Shown here one piece after another: positions 46,590 through 55,792 of a DNA stretch of 64,000 nt. Where the stretch lies: contig NZ_JALJXP010000003.1 in NCBI RefSeq assembly GCF_024170165.1, forward strand, positions 62,001 to 126,000. The letters are read 5' to 3'. The notes under the pieces were generated by a model. It saw only the letters and a program-made list of their open reading frames with translations, ran no database searches and was not told where the DNA came from. How positions within the stretch are numbered: position 1 is the stretch's first letter; each line of letters starts with the position of its first letter. Made by a program: the position numbers and the translations under genes. Origin of the DNA: Pseudomonas nitroreducens (GTDB lineage Bacteria; Pseudomonadota; Gammaproteobacteria; Pseudomonadales; Pseudomonadaceae).

Positions 46590-47809
46590 CCCAACTGCCA
46601 CAACCCGACCTGAACTACCTGCAGCGCGTACTGCTGGAAATGCTCGCCATCCCCAGCCCCACCGGTTTCACCGACACCATCGTGCGCTACGTCGCCGAGC
46701 GGCTGGAGGAGATCGGCGTGCCCTTCGAGATGACCCGCCGCGGGACCATCCGCGCCACCCTGCTGGGCCGGCGCAAGAGCCCGGACCGCGCAGTCTCGGC
46801 GCACCTGGACACCATTGGCGCGATCGTCCGCGAGATCAAGCCCAACGGACGCCTGGCACTGGCGCCGGTGGGTTGCTGGTCGAGCCGCTTCGCCGAGGGC
46901 AGCCGCGTCACGGTGTTCTGCGAGAACGGCGTGTTCCGTGGCAGCGTACTGCCGCTGCTGGCCTCCGGGCACGCCTTCAATACCGCCGTGGACACCCTGC
47001 CGATCAGTTGGGACCACGTCGAGCTGCGCCTGGACACCTACACCGCCAGCCGCGCCGACAGCGAATCCCTGGGCGTGGCCATCGGCGATTTCGTCGCCTT
47101 CGACCCGTTGCCCGAATTCACCGAAAGCGGCCACATCAGCGCCCGCCACCTCGACGACAAGGCTGGCGTCGCCGCGCTGCTCGCCTCGCTGAAGGCCATC
47201 GTGGAAAGCGGCCAGGTGCCGCCTATCGACTGCCACCCGCTGTTCACCATCACCGAGGAGATCGGCTCCGGCGCGGCCGGCGCGCTGCCCTGGGACGTCA
47301 GCGAGTTCGTCGGCATCGACATCGCTCCGGTGGCCGAGGGGCAGAACTCCAGCGAGCACGCGGTGAGCGTGGCCCTGCAGGACTCCGGCGGGCCCTACGA
47401 CTTCCACCTCTCGCGGCACCTGCTGCGCCTGGGCGAACGCCACGAAGTCGCGGTGCGCCGCGACCTGTTCCGTTACTACCACAGCGATGCGCAGTCGGCG
47501 ATCACCGCCGGCCACGACATCCGCACCGCCCTGCTGGCCTTCGGTTGCGACGCCACCCACGGTTACGAGCGCACCCATATAGACAGCCTCGCCGCCCTGG
47601 CGAAACTGCTCACGGCCTACATGCTCAGCCCGCCGGTGTTCGACAGCGACGCGGAGCCCAGCGAGGGCACGCTGGAGCGCTTCAGCAAGCAGCTGGAGCA
47701 CCCGGTACACATGGAAAGCACCACCCATGTGCCGCCGGTGGATGACCTGATCGACAGCGGCGATGGCTCGTCCGACAAGGGCAAGGACTCGGACAAGAGC
47801 AGGAAGTGA
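46586..47809 (+). CDS. NAGGN-system M42-family peptidase
   Basis: A 407-aa zinc aminopeptidase-like protein: metal-site motifs SAHLDTIGAIV, SARHLDDKAGVAALLASL, ITEEIGSGAAG (Glu pair) and a late HGYERTH. It starts in the ATGA overlap with ngg. Its role in the osmoprotectant locus is not settled; it may process or recycle NAGGN. The C-terminus is a charged Ser/Asp/Lys tail. Confidence 0.9.
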   Translation: MTQLPQPDLNYLQRVLLEMLAIPSPTGFTDTIVRYVAERLEEIGVPFEMTRRGTIRATLLGRRKSPDRAVSAHLDTIGAIVREIKPNGRLALAPVGCWSSRFAEGSRVTVFCENGVFRGSVLPLLASGHAFNTAVDTLPISWDHVELRLDTYTASRADSESLGVAIGDFVAFDPLPEFTESGHISARHLDDKAGVAALLASLKAIVESGQVPPIDCHPLFTITEEIGSGAAGALPWDVSEFVGIDIAPVAEGQNSSEHAVSVALQDSGGPYDFHLSRHLLRLGERHEVAVRRDLFRYYHSDAQSAITAGHDIRTALLAFGCDATHGYERTHIDSLAALAKLLTAYMLSPPVFDSDAEPSEGTLERFSKQLEHPVHMESTTHVPPVDDLIDSGDGSSDKGKDSDKSRK

Positions 47810-47882
47810 AGCTGCACTGAGCGCAGCGCGGGACTACAATCCCGCGCTGCGATTCACCAGCACGACTCACGAGTACCCCGCC

Positions 47883-48113
47883 ATGCTGATCCCCTTCGAG
47901 CTGATCGAAGCCGACACCCTCAACAACCTGCTGGAAGACTTCGTCACCCGCGAAGGTACCGACAACGGCGACGACACGCCGCTGGACGTGCGCGTGGAGC
48001 GGGCGCGCCATGCGCTCAAGCGCGGCGAGGCGGTGATCGTCTTCGAGCCGGAAAGCCAGCAGTGCCAGCTGATGCTGAAAAGCGAAGTGCCGAAGGAGTG
48101 GCTGGAGGACTGA
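47883..48113 (+). CDS. UPF0270/YheU family protein
   Basis: A 76-aa protein matching YheU: MLIPFELIEADTLNNLLEDFV, REGTDNG near residue 23, and the acidic end PKEWLED. The ATG at 47883 sits 73 nt after the peptidase stop. Function unknown. Confidence 0.92.
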   Translation: MLIPFELIEADTLNNLLEDFVTREGTDNGDDTPLDVRVERARHALKRGEAVIVFEPESQQCQLMLKSEVPKEWLED

Positions 48114-48205
48114 GCAGCAGGAATGGCTTTGGCTCTTCGTAGGACCGAGGGGGACGCCTAGTCCTTGCTCGCGAACCCTGCGCTCGCCGGCCACGCCTGT
48201 GCAGC

Positions 48206-48241
48206 CGGATACGCTGTTCGCGAGCAAGCTCGCTCCTACAG
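48206..48241. repeat. REP-type element
   Basis: CGCTGTTCGCGAGCAAGCTCGCTCCTACAGG: a half of the same REP family as 37841-37920, with a CGAGCAAGCTCG inner palindrome. A second half with GTAGGACCGAGG is at about 48138, so the pair brackets 48138-48241. Confidence 0.7.
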
Positions 48242-48261
48242 GTTTCAGTCCTGTTCAGCAG

Positions 48262-48294
48262 GTAGGGCGCATAACGCCAACGGCGTTATCCGCC
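48262..48294. repeat. Partial copy of GTAGGGCG-type repeat
   Basis: GTAGGGCGCATAACGC followed by CGGCGTTATCCGCC, with inner arms ATAACGCC-AAC-GGCGTTAT (48271-48289). It matches the left half of the element at 24252. It overlaps the region just after the ynfA stop. Confidence 0.65.
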
Positions 48295-48308
48295 GGGTGC
48301 TCGATGGC

Positions 48309-48638
48309 TCAGGGCGCGATACGCGGCCCGAGCAGTACCACACTGGCGCCAATCACGCACAGCGCCACGCCTACCCAGTCGCTCCACAGCGGGCGGCTCT
48401 TCTCGACGAAGGCCAGCCAGAACAGCGATGCCGCGACATAGATGCCACCGTACGCGGCATAAGCGCGCCCGGCGTAGTTCGCCTCGACGCGGGTGAGCAG
48501 CAGGGCGAAGACCGTCAGGCTGAGCAGGCCGGGAATTATCCACAGGGCGCTCCTGTCCAGGCGCAGCCAGAGGTAGAAGGCATAGCAGCCGGCAATCTCG
48601 CAGAAGGCGGCGAGGACGAACCAGAGGTAGTTGATCAT
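48309..48638 (-). CDS. YnfA/UPF0060 inner-membrane protein
   Basis: A 109-aa protein with four transmembrane helices and the YnfA signature: [27 protein letters not shown] and [18 protein letters not shown]. Family members resemble small multidrug resistance proteins; a transport role is inferred. A TTGATCATG context gives the start at 48638. Confidence 0.92.
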   Translation of the reverse strand: MINYLWFVLAAFCEIAGCYAFYLWLRLDRSALWIIPGLLSLTVFALLLTRVEANYAGRAYAAYGGIYVAASLFWLAFVEKSRPLWSDWVGVALCVIGASVVLLGPRIAP

Positions 48639-48669
48639 GCTGTTGTTTCCGTGACGCGATGTTTGTCGC

Positions 48670-49095
48670 TCAGCCGCGCAGGCCGCCCTCGCGTTCCCAG
48701 GCGCAGCGAACTTTCAGCTCGCCTTCGCGGGGGCTGTGGAAGCCATTCTCGGATTCCCAGCGGAAGGTGTGGCTGCCGTTGACTTCGGTTTCCAGGTGCA
48801 CCACGGCGCTGGCCCAGTAGAGGCGGCGCAGCAGGGCTTCGAACTGTTCGACCCAGAGTTTCCATTCGTATTCGATGGTCTGGTAGCTGGCGCCGAAATG
48901 GATCACCTGGGACTGGTACAGGCCCGCGCCTTCGGTCTCGCAGCGGCTGAACATCTCGCGGCCGAGGAATGGCCAGGCCTCGCCCATGGGCAGGCTGTCG
49001 AGCACCTTGCGGTTGGCGGCGCGGCGCAGGCGGCGCTCCATCGAGTCGCCGGGCCAGTCGCGGATGCAGCCATAGACGATGGATTCACAGTGCAA
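48670..49095 (-). CDS. Conserved hypothetical protein (about 141 aa)
   Basis: A soluble protein, unknown function, found beside ynfA and an SDR gene in P. aeruginosa (from memory). I prefer a TTG start at 49095 (reading MHCESIVYG) because GAAGGAAG lies 8 nt upstream. An ATG at 49167 in frame has no ribosome-binding site. Motifs: [35 protein letters not shown]. No signal peptide or membrane helix. Confidence 0.72.
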   Translation of the reverse strand: MHCESIVYGCIRDWPGDSMERRLRRAANRKVLDSLPMGEAWPFLGREMFSRCETEGAGLYQSQVIHFGASYQTIEYEWKLWVEQFEALLRRLYWASAVVHLETEVNGSHTFRWESENGFHSPREGELKVRCAWEREGGLRG

Positions 49096-49191
49096 GCGGG
49101 TTCTTCCTTCAATGACACGCAAGCCTTCTAACACAGGCCTGGCATGGCGCAAAGCGCGAATCCACATAGCTGCGCAGTAGTCCGAAAAAGC

Positions 49192-49219
49192 AAAAGCCCC
49201 GCGAAATGAGCGGGGCTTT
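49192..49219 (-). terminator. Intrinsic terminator after SDR gene
   Basis: AAAGCCCCGC-GAAATGA-GCGGGGCTTT; on the minus strand it is followed by TTTTGCTTTTT, so it terminates the SDR transcript coming from the right. Confidence 0.8.
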
Positions 49220-49336
49220 CACCGGGGTCCAACGTACATCAGCCAGGCAGGCCGGTGACTAAAACTAACCCTTTGCACCGGACTGGGCAAGCCCTCTCTT
49301 TCATTGCACCGAAAGGGGGCAGAACGGGCGTGAAAA

Positions 49337-50149
49337 TCAGGACAGAGTACGGCGCTTGGCCTGCATCTTCTCGGCCATTTTCGCCATCTCGTCGTAGATC
49401 GCCTGGGGGTTCTGCTGCTTGATCTGCCAGGCCATGCGGCCCTGTTCGTGGGGCAGGATCATGAAGACGTCGCGGGCCACTTCCTGGTGGATGTAGTCGG
49501 CGATGTCGGCGGCGCTGATGGGCGAGCTTTCCAGCAGCTTGCCGACCTGGGTCTTCATCTCCGGGCTCGGGCCGCGGAAGGAATCCAGCAGGTTGGTCTG
49601 GAAGAACGACGGGCAGACCACGTGGACCTTCACGTCCACCAGGCTGAGGTCGGCCAGCAGACTTTCCGAAAGCGCTACCACGCCGGCCTTGGCCACGTTG
49701 TAGTTGCTCATCGCCGGGCCCTGCATCAGCGCGGCCATGGAGGCGATGTTGACGATGCGCCCCTTGCTCTTCTCCAGCAGCGGCAGGAAGGCCTTGCAGC
49801 CCTTGACCACGCCCATCAGGTTGATCGAGATCTGCCAGTCCCAGTCTTCCAGCGACAGTTCGCTGAAGAAGCCGCCGGAAGCGACCCCGGCGTTGTTGAC
49901 GATGATGTCGATGCCGCCGAATTTCTCTTCGCAGGACTGCGCCAGCTGGGTCAGCTGGCTGTAGTCGCGCACGTCGCAGCGCTGGGTGAAGCCGTCACCG
50001 CCGGCCTCGCGTACCAGCTTCAGGGTTTCCTGCAGGCCTGCTTCGTTGACGTCGGCCAGCGCCAGCTTCCAGCCCTCGCGGGCCCAGCGCAGGGCGATTT
50101 CGCGTCCGAGGCCGGAACCGGCGCCGGTGATCATGATGCGATTTTGCAT
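49337..50149 (-). CDS. Short-chain dehydrogenase/reductase
   Basis: A 270-aa classical SDR: cofactor motif TGAGSGLGREIA (9-20), DIIVNNAG, catalytic Ser in NIASMAAL and YNVAKAG (Tyr-x3-Lys). A C-terminal extension (about 225-270) ends in a Lys/Arg-rich tail. I chose the ATG at 50149 because the Rossmann fold begins immediately (MQNRIMITGAGSG); longer frames lack conservation. Substrate unknown. Confidence 0.9.
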   Translation of the reverse strand: MQNRIMITGAGSGLGREIALRWAREGWKLALADVNEAGLQETLKLVREAGGDGFTQRCDVRDYSQLTQLAQSCEEKFGGIDIIVNNAGVASGGFFSELSLEDWDWQISINLMGVVKGCKAFLPLLEKSKGRIVNIASMAALMQGPAMSNYNVAKAGVVALSESLLADLSLVDVKVHVVCPSFFQTNLLDSFRGPSPEMKTQVGKLLESSPISAADIADYIHQEVARDVFMILPHEQGRMAWQIKQQNPQAIYDEMAKMAEKMQAKRRTLS

Positions 50150-50316
50150 AGGGGAGGTCTGCCTTTTCTTGTCTTGTTCGGGACGGGTGATCGACAGGGT
50201 TTGTCGACGACTGTGAGCCGAAGTGTAACCAAGGCTTTCCGCTATCAGCGGCGAAATCAGGGCGCTGAATGCCCCTGGCAAACCGCCGGCGCACTAGCGC
50301 TTCGCGGGTTGCGCGG

Positions 50317-50616
50317 TCAGGCCTGAATGAGCACGCAGAGCTTGCCCAGCACCAGGGCGATGCCGGCGGAGACGAGCAGGTGGGCCGCGCAGTTGATGCG
50401 CTCGCGTTTGAGCTGGGCGAATTGCCTGATGCGGTAGCGCAACAGGAAGACGCCCAGGGCCACGGGAAGGGCCGGGCCGAGGAAGGCGAACTGCCAATAA
50501 CGATCCGGATTGACCACCGGGTCCAGGGTCATGGCTTCGGCCAGCGGCGGCAGGCCCAGCCCGCACTGGACGAGCAGCCACACCACGCCGAGCACAACCA
50601 GTACAACGCCCAGCAT
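50317..50616 (-). CDS. Small membrane protein (99 aa)
   Basis: Three hydrophobic segments: residues 1-25 (LGVVLVVLGVVWLLVQCGLGL), about 45-60 (FLGPALPVALGVFLLRY) and about 78-97 (AAHLLVSAGIALVLGKLCVLI). The same gene follows the SDR in P. aeruginosa (from memory). Function unknown. Confidence 0.75.
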   Translation of the reverse strand: MLGVVLVVLGVVWLLVQCGLGLPPLAEAMTLDPVVNPDRYWQFAFLGPALPVALGVFLLRYRIRQFAQLKRERINCAAHLLVSAGIALVLGKLCVLIQA

Positions 50617-50719
50617 CCCTACGACTCCCTGATGGCAAAGGCCCAGTATGTTAGTACAGGTGCCCTACCAGGGCTGTGCGACGAATCACCCTGTGGCGTA
50701 TCGGCGCTGTGACGAAAGC

Positions 50720-50835
50720 GGTGAAAGCCGCTACACGCCGGAGCGAGATTCTCGCCATTGCGGACGGAGTCCGCTCCTACGCAGCGCGATAACGCAGTGC
50801 CATTCGCAGGAGCGGATTCATCCGCGATGCTCTCA
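50720..50835. repeat. Cluster of degenerate REP-type hairpins
   Basis: Contains GGCGAAAGCCGC-like, GCGGACGGAGTCCGC and CGCAGGAGCGGATTCATCCGCG motifs and the CGCTCCTACG end. No coding frame. It fills the gap between two minus-strand genes. Confidence 0.55.
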
Positions 50836-50846
50836 GCGAAGCTCGG

Positions 50847-51005
50847 TCAGATCCTCCCGAGCAACAGCAACACCAGCAGCACGACCAGCACCACGCCGAT
50901 CACACCAGAGGGACCGTAGCCCCAGTTGCGCGAGTGGGGGAAAACCGGCAGGCCGCCGATCAGCATCAAGATCAGGATGATCAACAGGATGGTCCCGAGT
51001 CCCAT
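50847..51005 (-). CDS. DUF3309 small membrane protein (52 aa)
   Basis: Reads MGLGTILLIILILMLIGGLP, then FPHSRNWGYGPSG, then a second hydrophobic run ending LLLLGRI. This two-helix layout with the central PxxxHSxxWGYGPS loop is the DUF3309 signature. GGAGAG lies upstream of the ATG at 51005. It is very short but the match to the family pattern is good. Function unknown; probably inner membrane. Confidence 0.85.
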   Translation of the reverse strand: MGLGTILLIILILMLIGGLPVFPHSRNWGYGPSGVIGVVLVVLLVLLLLGRI

Positions 51006-51125
51006 ATCGTCTCTCCTCTTTCAGTCGACGAGGGGCGATGGCTCGCGGGGTGCGAGTGGCCAGCGCTTGTAGATTCCGACCGGGAGGTTGCGCGGAAGAT
51101 TCAAAGAATCTGCGCGCCTTCGGAG

Positions 51126-51752
51126 TCAGCTCAGGTCGCGGGGCAGCGAGCCCTTGCGCAGGCGCAGGAACATCAACGCGGCAGTGCGCGCATCGCCGAT
51201 GGCGGTGTGGCGGCCTTCGATGGGGATATCCAGGTTGCGCGCCAGGGTGTCGAAGCGCAGGTCAAGGTGCAGGTCGGGAAAACGCCGGCTCATCTTGCGG
51301 TGGTAGATTTCGGAGACTTCCACGCGGGGATTGTCCAGCCGCGCGCCCAGTTGCTCGCGCAGATGCCTGCGCAGTACGGCGACGTCGAACGACAGGTAGT
51401 AGCCCAGCAGCGGCCGACCGCCAATGAAAGCCTGCACCCGGCGCAGCGCCTCCACCAGCGACAGCTGGCCTTCGAGGTCGGTGCGGCGCAGCTTGTGGAT
51501 GCGGATCGACTCGCCATCCAGGGACGGCGGCGGCTCCACCAGCAACTCCAGGCGCTCGCCGAGGATCAGCTTGCCACGCCGGATCACCACCGCGCCGATG
51601 CTGAGGATATCGGCCTTGCGCGGGTCGAGGCTGGTGGTTTCCAGGTCCAGCGACACCAGTTCTTCCGCTTCCGCCGCGTCGTGCCGCCACCAGTAGAGAC
51701 GGCGGCGCCAGGCGGACCAGTGCGGATCGGGGGCAACGACGCAGGCGTTCAT
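51126..51752 (-). CDS. DnaQ-like DEDDh 3'-5' exonuclease
   Basis: A 208-aa exonuclease resembling the epsilon subunit of DNA polymerase III. All five DEDDh residues are visible: Asp36 and Glu38 (SLDLETTSLD), Asp123 (YLSFDVAVLR), His182 and Asp187 (HTAIGDART). Its start overlaps the stop of the DUF294 gene (ATGA), so the two are coupled. Not the replicative DnaQ itself (too short, different context). Substrate unknown. Confidence 0.9.
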   Translation of the reverse strand: MNACVVAPDPHWSAWRRRLYWWRHDAAEAEELVSLDLETTSLDPRKADILSIGAVVIRRGKLILGERLELLVEPPPSLDGESIRIHKLRRTDLEGQLSLVEALRRVQAFIGGRPLLGYYLSFDVAVLRRHLREQLGARLDNPRVEVSEIYHRKMSRRFPDLHLDLRFDTLARNLDIPIEGRHTAIGDARTAALMFLRLRKGSLPRDLS

Positions 51753-53539
51753 CGGGTCTCCAGGTGGAATTGGCGGCTCAGGCTCTGCTTGAACTTCTTC
51801 ACCGTGTGCAACCCGAAGCGCAGCAGGTCGCGCTCGTGGCGGCTAAGGCGGGAAACGTCGAGCCCTTGCTCGCGGCCATCACGCAGCCCCTCCAGTTGCT
51901 GGCGCAGGCGCAGCTGGATGAACAGCTCGAAGGCTTCGACCAGGTTGTCCGCCAGCGACTCATCCAGCACACCAAGCGCTTTCAGGGCGGCGAGGCGACC
52001 AAGCGTGCCGCGCTCGTCGAGCCCTTCACGCACGGACAGCACACGGGCGCCGTGGACGATGGGAAAGATGCCGCCACGCTTCACGTCCAGCTGCGCGTCC
52101 CGGGTCTTGAGCTGGCCGAGGAAGGTCAGCGGCGTGTCGAACTGCAGGGCCGGCAGGGCCAGGTCACTCATCCAGCGACTGCTGTCGCCAGCCAGCTGGC
52201 AGAGGCATTCGCGCAGGCCATCGAACAGCCGGCGGTTGCCCGCTACCGGCCAGGCGTCAGCAAGGATCGACAGGCGCATCAGTTGATCGGGGCGACCTTG
52301 CAACGGCAGCTCGCGCAACTCGCGCTGCCACTCGGACAGCGGTTTGCACCACTCCGGCCGGCTGGCCATGACGCCGCCGGGGCAAGGTGGATAACCGAAC
52401 GCCAGCAGCGCGGCGGAGAAGCGCTGCATCAAGAGCAGGCCCTGCTCCACCGGCAGGCCGTCGTCGAGGATCAGCGCGTTGTCCTGGTCGGTCTTGAGCA
52501 GCTGTTCCGCGCGCCCTTCGCTGCCCATCACCAGCAGGCAGCAGCGGCCGCGCAGCACCGGCGGCACCTGCAGTTCGAACAGGCGCTCGATCAGCTGTTC
52601 GTTGAGCGCGCTGACCAGTTGCATGATGAAGCGCAGGCGGATGCCGTTGCCCGCCAGGGTCGCGATCAGCGTGTGCAGGGTCTCGGCGGCGGCGCGCAGT
52701 TCGGCCTCGCTTTCGGCGCGGGCAATGCGCAGCGCCAGCACATGGGAATGGGTGGAGAACAGGCTGAGCACCTGGGTCAGGTGCAGCAGGCCGACCACCC
52801 TGCCCTCTTCGCATACCGCCACGCGTTCGATGCGCTGGCGGGTCATGAGGATCATCGCGTCAAAGAGAAAATCGCCCAGCTCGACGTGGCTCAGCGGGCG
52901 GTGCGCCAGCGGGCCGATGGGCTGAGCCTCACTGAAGCCATCGCGGAAGTGCGCGGTCATCAGATCGGTGCGGGTGACGATACCCAGCGCGCCGTCCTCG
53001 CGTACCAGCAGTGCGTCCGCACCACGACTGAGTTGCAGGCGCGCGGCATCGCCGAGCGGCATCGACGGCTCGACTTCGATGGCCGGCAACAGGTGTTCGG
53101 GGGCGATGCGGGTGAGGATGAATTCGGCGAGGTTCTGCCCGTCGCGACGTTCCAGCTGGCGCTTGCTGGCCAGGTCCGCGCGGAAGAAGCGGGCGAACTG
53201 CGGGTTGTCCGTGCACAGCTGGTGGAAGACGGTTGCCGGCAGTTCGTAGACGATACTCTCTTCCACTGCCTGGTAGCGGTGCTTGCTGCTGCCGGAGAAC
53301 AGCCCGCGCACGTCGAACAGGTCCTCGGCGCCGTACTGGGCGAACAGCTTGCCGTCCTCGCCGCGCTCCTCGATCACGCCTTTCATCAGCACGAACAGGC
53401 ACGGCACCGGCGCACCGGCGTCCAGCAGCACTTCGTCGACCGTGTAGTAGCCCACGCTCAGCGCGTCGCGCAGCTGCTCGCGCTCCAGCGGGCGAAGCTG
53501 GTCGAAGGGTGGCGAGGCGAAGTTGAAATCGTCGGACAT
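51749..53539 (-). CDS. cNMP-binding/CBS/DUF294 nucleotidyltransferase
   Basis: A 596-aa signalling protein: N-terminal cyclic-nucleotide-binding fold (about 15-130), paired CBS domains (about 150-270), a GlnD-like nucleotidyltransferase core with GSEGRAEQLLKTDQDNALIL (about 335-355, with the DxD metal pair) and a C-terminal DUF294 substrate-binding domain. It lies between actP and the DEDDh exonuclease and overlaps the latter. Related genes sit beside acetate permease genes in other pseudomonads (from memory). Target protein unknown. Confidence 0.9.
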   Translation of the reverse strand: MSDDFNFASPPFDQLRPLEREQLRDALSVGYYTVDEVLLDAGAPVPCLFVLMKGVIEERGEDGKLFAQYGAEDLFDVRGLFSGSSKHRYQAVEESIVYELPATVFHQLCTDNPQFARFFRADLASKRQLERRDGQNLAEFILTRIAPEHLLPAIEVEPSMPLGDAARLQLSRGADALLVREDGALGIVTRTDLMTAHFRDGFSEAQPIGPLAHRPLSHVELGDFLFDAMILMTRQRIERVAVCEEGRVVGLLHLTQVLSLFSTHSHVLALRIARAESEAELRAAAETLHTLIATLAGNGIRLRFIMQLVSALNEQLIERLFELQVPPVLRGRCCLLVMGSEGRAEQLLKTDQDNALILDDGLPVEQGLLLMQRFSAALLAFGYPPCPGGVMASRPEWCKPLSEWQRELRELPLQGRPDQLMRLSILADAWPVAGNRRLFDGLRECLCQLAGDSSRWMSDLALPALQFDTPLTFLGQLKTRDAQLDVKRGGIFPIVHGARVLSVREGLDERGTLGRLAALKALGVLDESLADNLVEAFELFIQLRLRQQLEGLRDGREQGLDVSRLSRHERDLLRFGLHTVKKFKQSLSRQFHLETR

Positions 53540-53560
53540 CCGTTATCCATCCAGGTCAAA

Positions 53561-53597
53561 AAAACGCGGGGCCGGAGGTGTCTCCACCTCCGGCCCC
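53561..53597 (-). terminator. Intrinsic terminator of yjcH-actP
   Basis: GGGGCCGGAGGTG-TCTC-CACCTCCGGCCCC; on the minus strand it is followed by a run of seven T. It lies 19 nt after the actP stop and separates actP from the DUF294 gene. Confidence 0.88.
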
Positions 53598-53616
53598 GGC
53601 AGGTTAGCTCAGGCTG

Positions 53617-55272
53617 TCAGTGGGCGGCTGCGCCACTGGCCCCCAGGCCGGTCTGCGAACGGATGAACTGCGGGAAGAAGCGCGCGCGCTCTTCGTCGGC
53701 AGCGGTCGACTTATCGGTGATGGAGAAGAACCAGATGCCGATGAAGGCCACGGCCATGGAGAACAGCGCCGGGTACTCGTACGGGTAGATGGCTTTCTCG
53801 TGACCGAGGATCTGTACCCAGATGGTCGGGCCGAGGATCATCAGGGTCACCGCGGTGATCAGGCCGAGCCAGCCGCCGATCTTCGCGCCACGGGTGGTCA
53901 GCTTCTTCCAGTACATGGAGAGCAGCAGCACCGGGAAGTTGCAGCTGGCAGCGATGGAGAAGGCCAGGCCGACCATGAAGGCGATGTTCTGCTTCTCGAA
54001 CAGGATGCCGAGCACAATCGCGACTACGCCCAGGCACACGGTGGTGATCTTCGAGACGCGCAGTTCATCCTTCTCGTTGGCCTTGCCGCCCTTCAGCACG
54101 CTGGCGTACAGGTCGTGGGACACGGCCGAGGCGCCGGCCAGGGTCAGGCCGGCAACCACCGCGAGGATGGTGGCGAAGGCCACGGCGGAGATGAAGCCCA
54201 GGAACAGGCTGCCGCCCACGGCGTCGGCCAGGTGCACGGCCGCCATGTTGTTGCCGCCCAGCAGGGCGCCGGTGGCGTCCTTGAAGTCCGGGTTGGTGCT
54301 GACCAGCAGGATCGCGCCGAAGCCGATGATGAAGGTCAGGATGTAGAAGTAGCCGATGAAGCCGGTGGCGAAGAACACCGACTTGCGGGCTTCCTTGGCG
54401 TCACTGACGGTGAAGAAGCGCATCAGGATGTGCGGCAGGCCGGCGGTGCCGAACATCAGCGCGAAGCCCAGGGAGAACGCCGAGATCGGGTCCTTCACCA
54501 GGCCGCCGGGGCTCATGATCGACTCGCCTTTCGGGTGGACCTTGATGGCTTCGGAGAACAGGGTGCTGATGTCGAAGTTGACGTGCTTGAGCACCATGAT
54601 CGCCATGAAGGTCGCGCCCGAGAGCAGCAGCACGGCCTTGATGATCTGTACCCAGGTGGTGGCGAGCATGCCGCCGAACAGCACGTACAGCACCATCAGG
54701 ATGCCGACCAGCACCACCGCGACGTGGTAGTTCAGGCCGAACAGCAGCTCGATCAGCTTACCGGCGCCGACCATCTGCGCGATCAGGTAGAAGGCCACGA
54801 CCACCAGCGAACCGCAGGCGGACAGGGTGCGGATGTCCTTCTGCTTGAGGCGGTAGGACGCCACGTCGGCGAAGGTGTACTTGCCCAGGTTGCGCAGGCG
54901 CTCGGCGATCAGGAAGAGGATGATCGGCCAGCCGACGAGGAAGCCGATGGAGTAGATCAGGCCGTCGTAGCCGGAGGTGAACACCAGCGCGGAAATGCCC
55001 AGGAAGGAGGCGGCGGACATGTAGTCGCCGGCGATTGCCAGGCCGTTCTGGAAGCCGGTGATGCTGCCGCCGGCGGTGTAGAAGTCCGCGGCGGACTTGC
55101 TGCGTTTGGAGGCCCAGTAGGTGATGCACAGGGTCAGGCCAACGAAGGCGACGAACATGACGATGGCGGAGATGTTCAGCGGCTGGCGCTGTACCTCACC
55201 GGTGAGGGCGTCAGCCCAGAGTGCGGGTGCGAACGCGGCCAGAGCGAGGGCCGCAGAAATTCGGCCTTTCAT
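53617..55272 (-). CDS. actP: Cation/acetate symporter ActP
   Basis: A 551-aa sodium:solute symporter with a signal-like first segment (to about residue 20) and about 13 transmembrane helices. Seen: [39 protein letters not shown] and [19 protein letters not shown], typical of ActP. It imports acetate and other short carboxylates. Start overlaps the yjcH stop by 4 nt (55269-55272). Confidence 0.95.
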   Translation of the reverse strand: MKGRISAALALAAFAPALWADALTGEVQRQPLNISAIVMFVAFVGLTLCITYWASKRSKSAADFYTAGGSITGFQNGLAIAGDYMSAASFLGISALVFTSGYDGLIYSIGFLVGWPIILFLIAERLRNLGKYTFADVASYRLKQKDIRTLSACGSLVVVAFYLIAQMVGAGKLIELLFGLNYHVAVVLVGILMVLYVLFGGMLATTWVQIIKAVLLLSGATFMAIMVLKHVNFDISTLFSEAIKVHPKGESIMSPGGLVKDPISAFSLGFALMFGTAGLPHILMRFFTVSDAKEARKSVFFATGFIGYFYILTFIIGFGAILLVSTNPDFKDATGALLGGNNMAAVHLADAVGGSLFLGFISAVAFATILAVVAGLTLAGASAVSHDLYASVLKGGKANEKDELRVSKITTVCLGVVAIVLGILFEKQNIAFMVGLAFSIAASCNFPVLLLSMYWKKLTTRGAKIGGWLGLITAVTLMILGPTIWVQILGHEKAIYPYEYPALFSMAVAFIGIWFFSITDKSTAADEERARFFPQFIRSQTGLGASGAAAH

Positions 55273-55580
55273 TGCTGGGCCTCCTTGAGGATTTCCTGGT
55301 TCATGCGGTCGAATTCGCCGTTCGCCCGGCGCACATAGATGCCGGTGAGCACGAAGGCAGAGAGGATCAGCCCGACGCCCATGGGAATGCCCCAGGTGAC
55401 GGACGAATCGGCGCTGATCTTCGTTCCCAGCAACTGCGGCTGGAAGGCGATGAGCAGGATGAAGACCACGTACAGGCCCAACATGATCAGGGAGAGCAGC
55501 CAGGCGAATCGCTCGCGCTTGGCCACCAGCTCTTTGAAGCGCGGATTGGTATCAATCCGCTGGTAGATGCTGTCGTTCAT
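55269..55580 (-). CDS. yjcH: DUF485 protein YjcH
   Basis: A 103-aa protein with two transmembrane helices (about 28-48 and 61-82) and the DUF485 opening [25 protein letters not shown]. It is co-encoded with ActP throughout proteobacteria and may act as a small accessory subunit. First gene of the actP operon. Confidence 0.95.
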   Translation of the reverse strand: MNDSIYQRIDTNPRFKELVAKRERFAWLLSLIMLGLYVVFILLIAFQPQLLGTKISADSSVTWGIPMGVGLILSAFVLTGIYVRRANGEFDRMNQEILKEAQQ

Positions 55581-55657
55581 TTTGTTCTTGTCCTCACAGC
55601 GGGGATGACGCGGATGTCGTCGATCCCTAATTTATTTGAGCGCTGCAAGGGCTCCAG

Positions 55658-55671
55658 ACGACTTTAGTCGT
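55658..55671. promoter_or_regulatory. Palindrome upstream of yjcH-actP
   Basis: ACGACT-TT-AGTCGT, 78 nt before the yjcH start. It could be a binding site for an acetate-responsive regulator such as ErdR/CrbR, which controls actP and acs in pseudomonads; no consensus match was tested. Confidence 0.35.
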
Positions 55672-55720
55672 AGCGTTTTGACAGGTATTGCGAACAAGCC
55701 CGGAATAGACGCTTCGGCAT

Positions 55721-55762
55721 AAAAAAATCCCCCGCGAACAGGACCGTTCGCGGGGGATTTTT
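55721..55762 (-). terminator. Intrinsic terminator after betX
   Basis: AATCCCCCGCGAAC-AGGACC-GTTCGCGGGGGATT with A/T runs on both sides (A7 at the left, T5 at the right). It lies 30 nt after the betX stop and could also work in the other direction. Confidence 0.88.
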
Positions 55763-55792
55763 CTGTGTCGCGTGTGATGTGGCGCTAACCGA

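Noticed and set aside
51090-51118. Hairpin after the DEDDh exonuclease gene as a terminator
   Set aside because: The stem is interrupted and no T-run follows on the minus strand, so it was not listed.
51764-55338. Long plus-strand frames of 674 and 572 codons opposite the DUF294 gene and actP
   Set aside because: Composition (Gln/Ala and Gly/Asp/His rich) and absence of motifs mark them as antisense shadows of well-defined genes.
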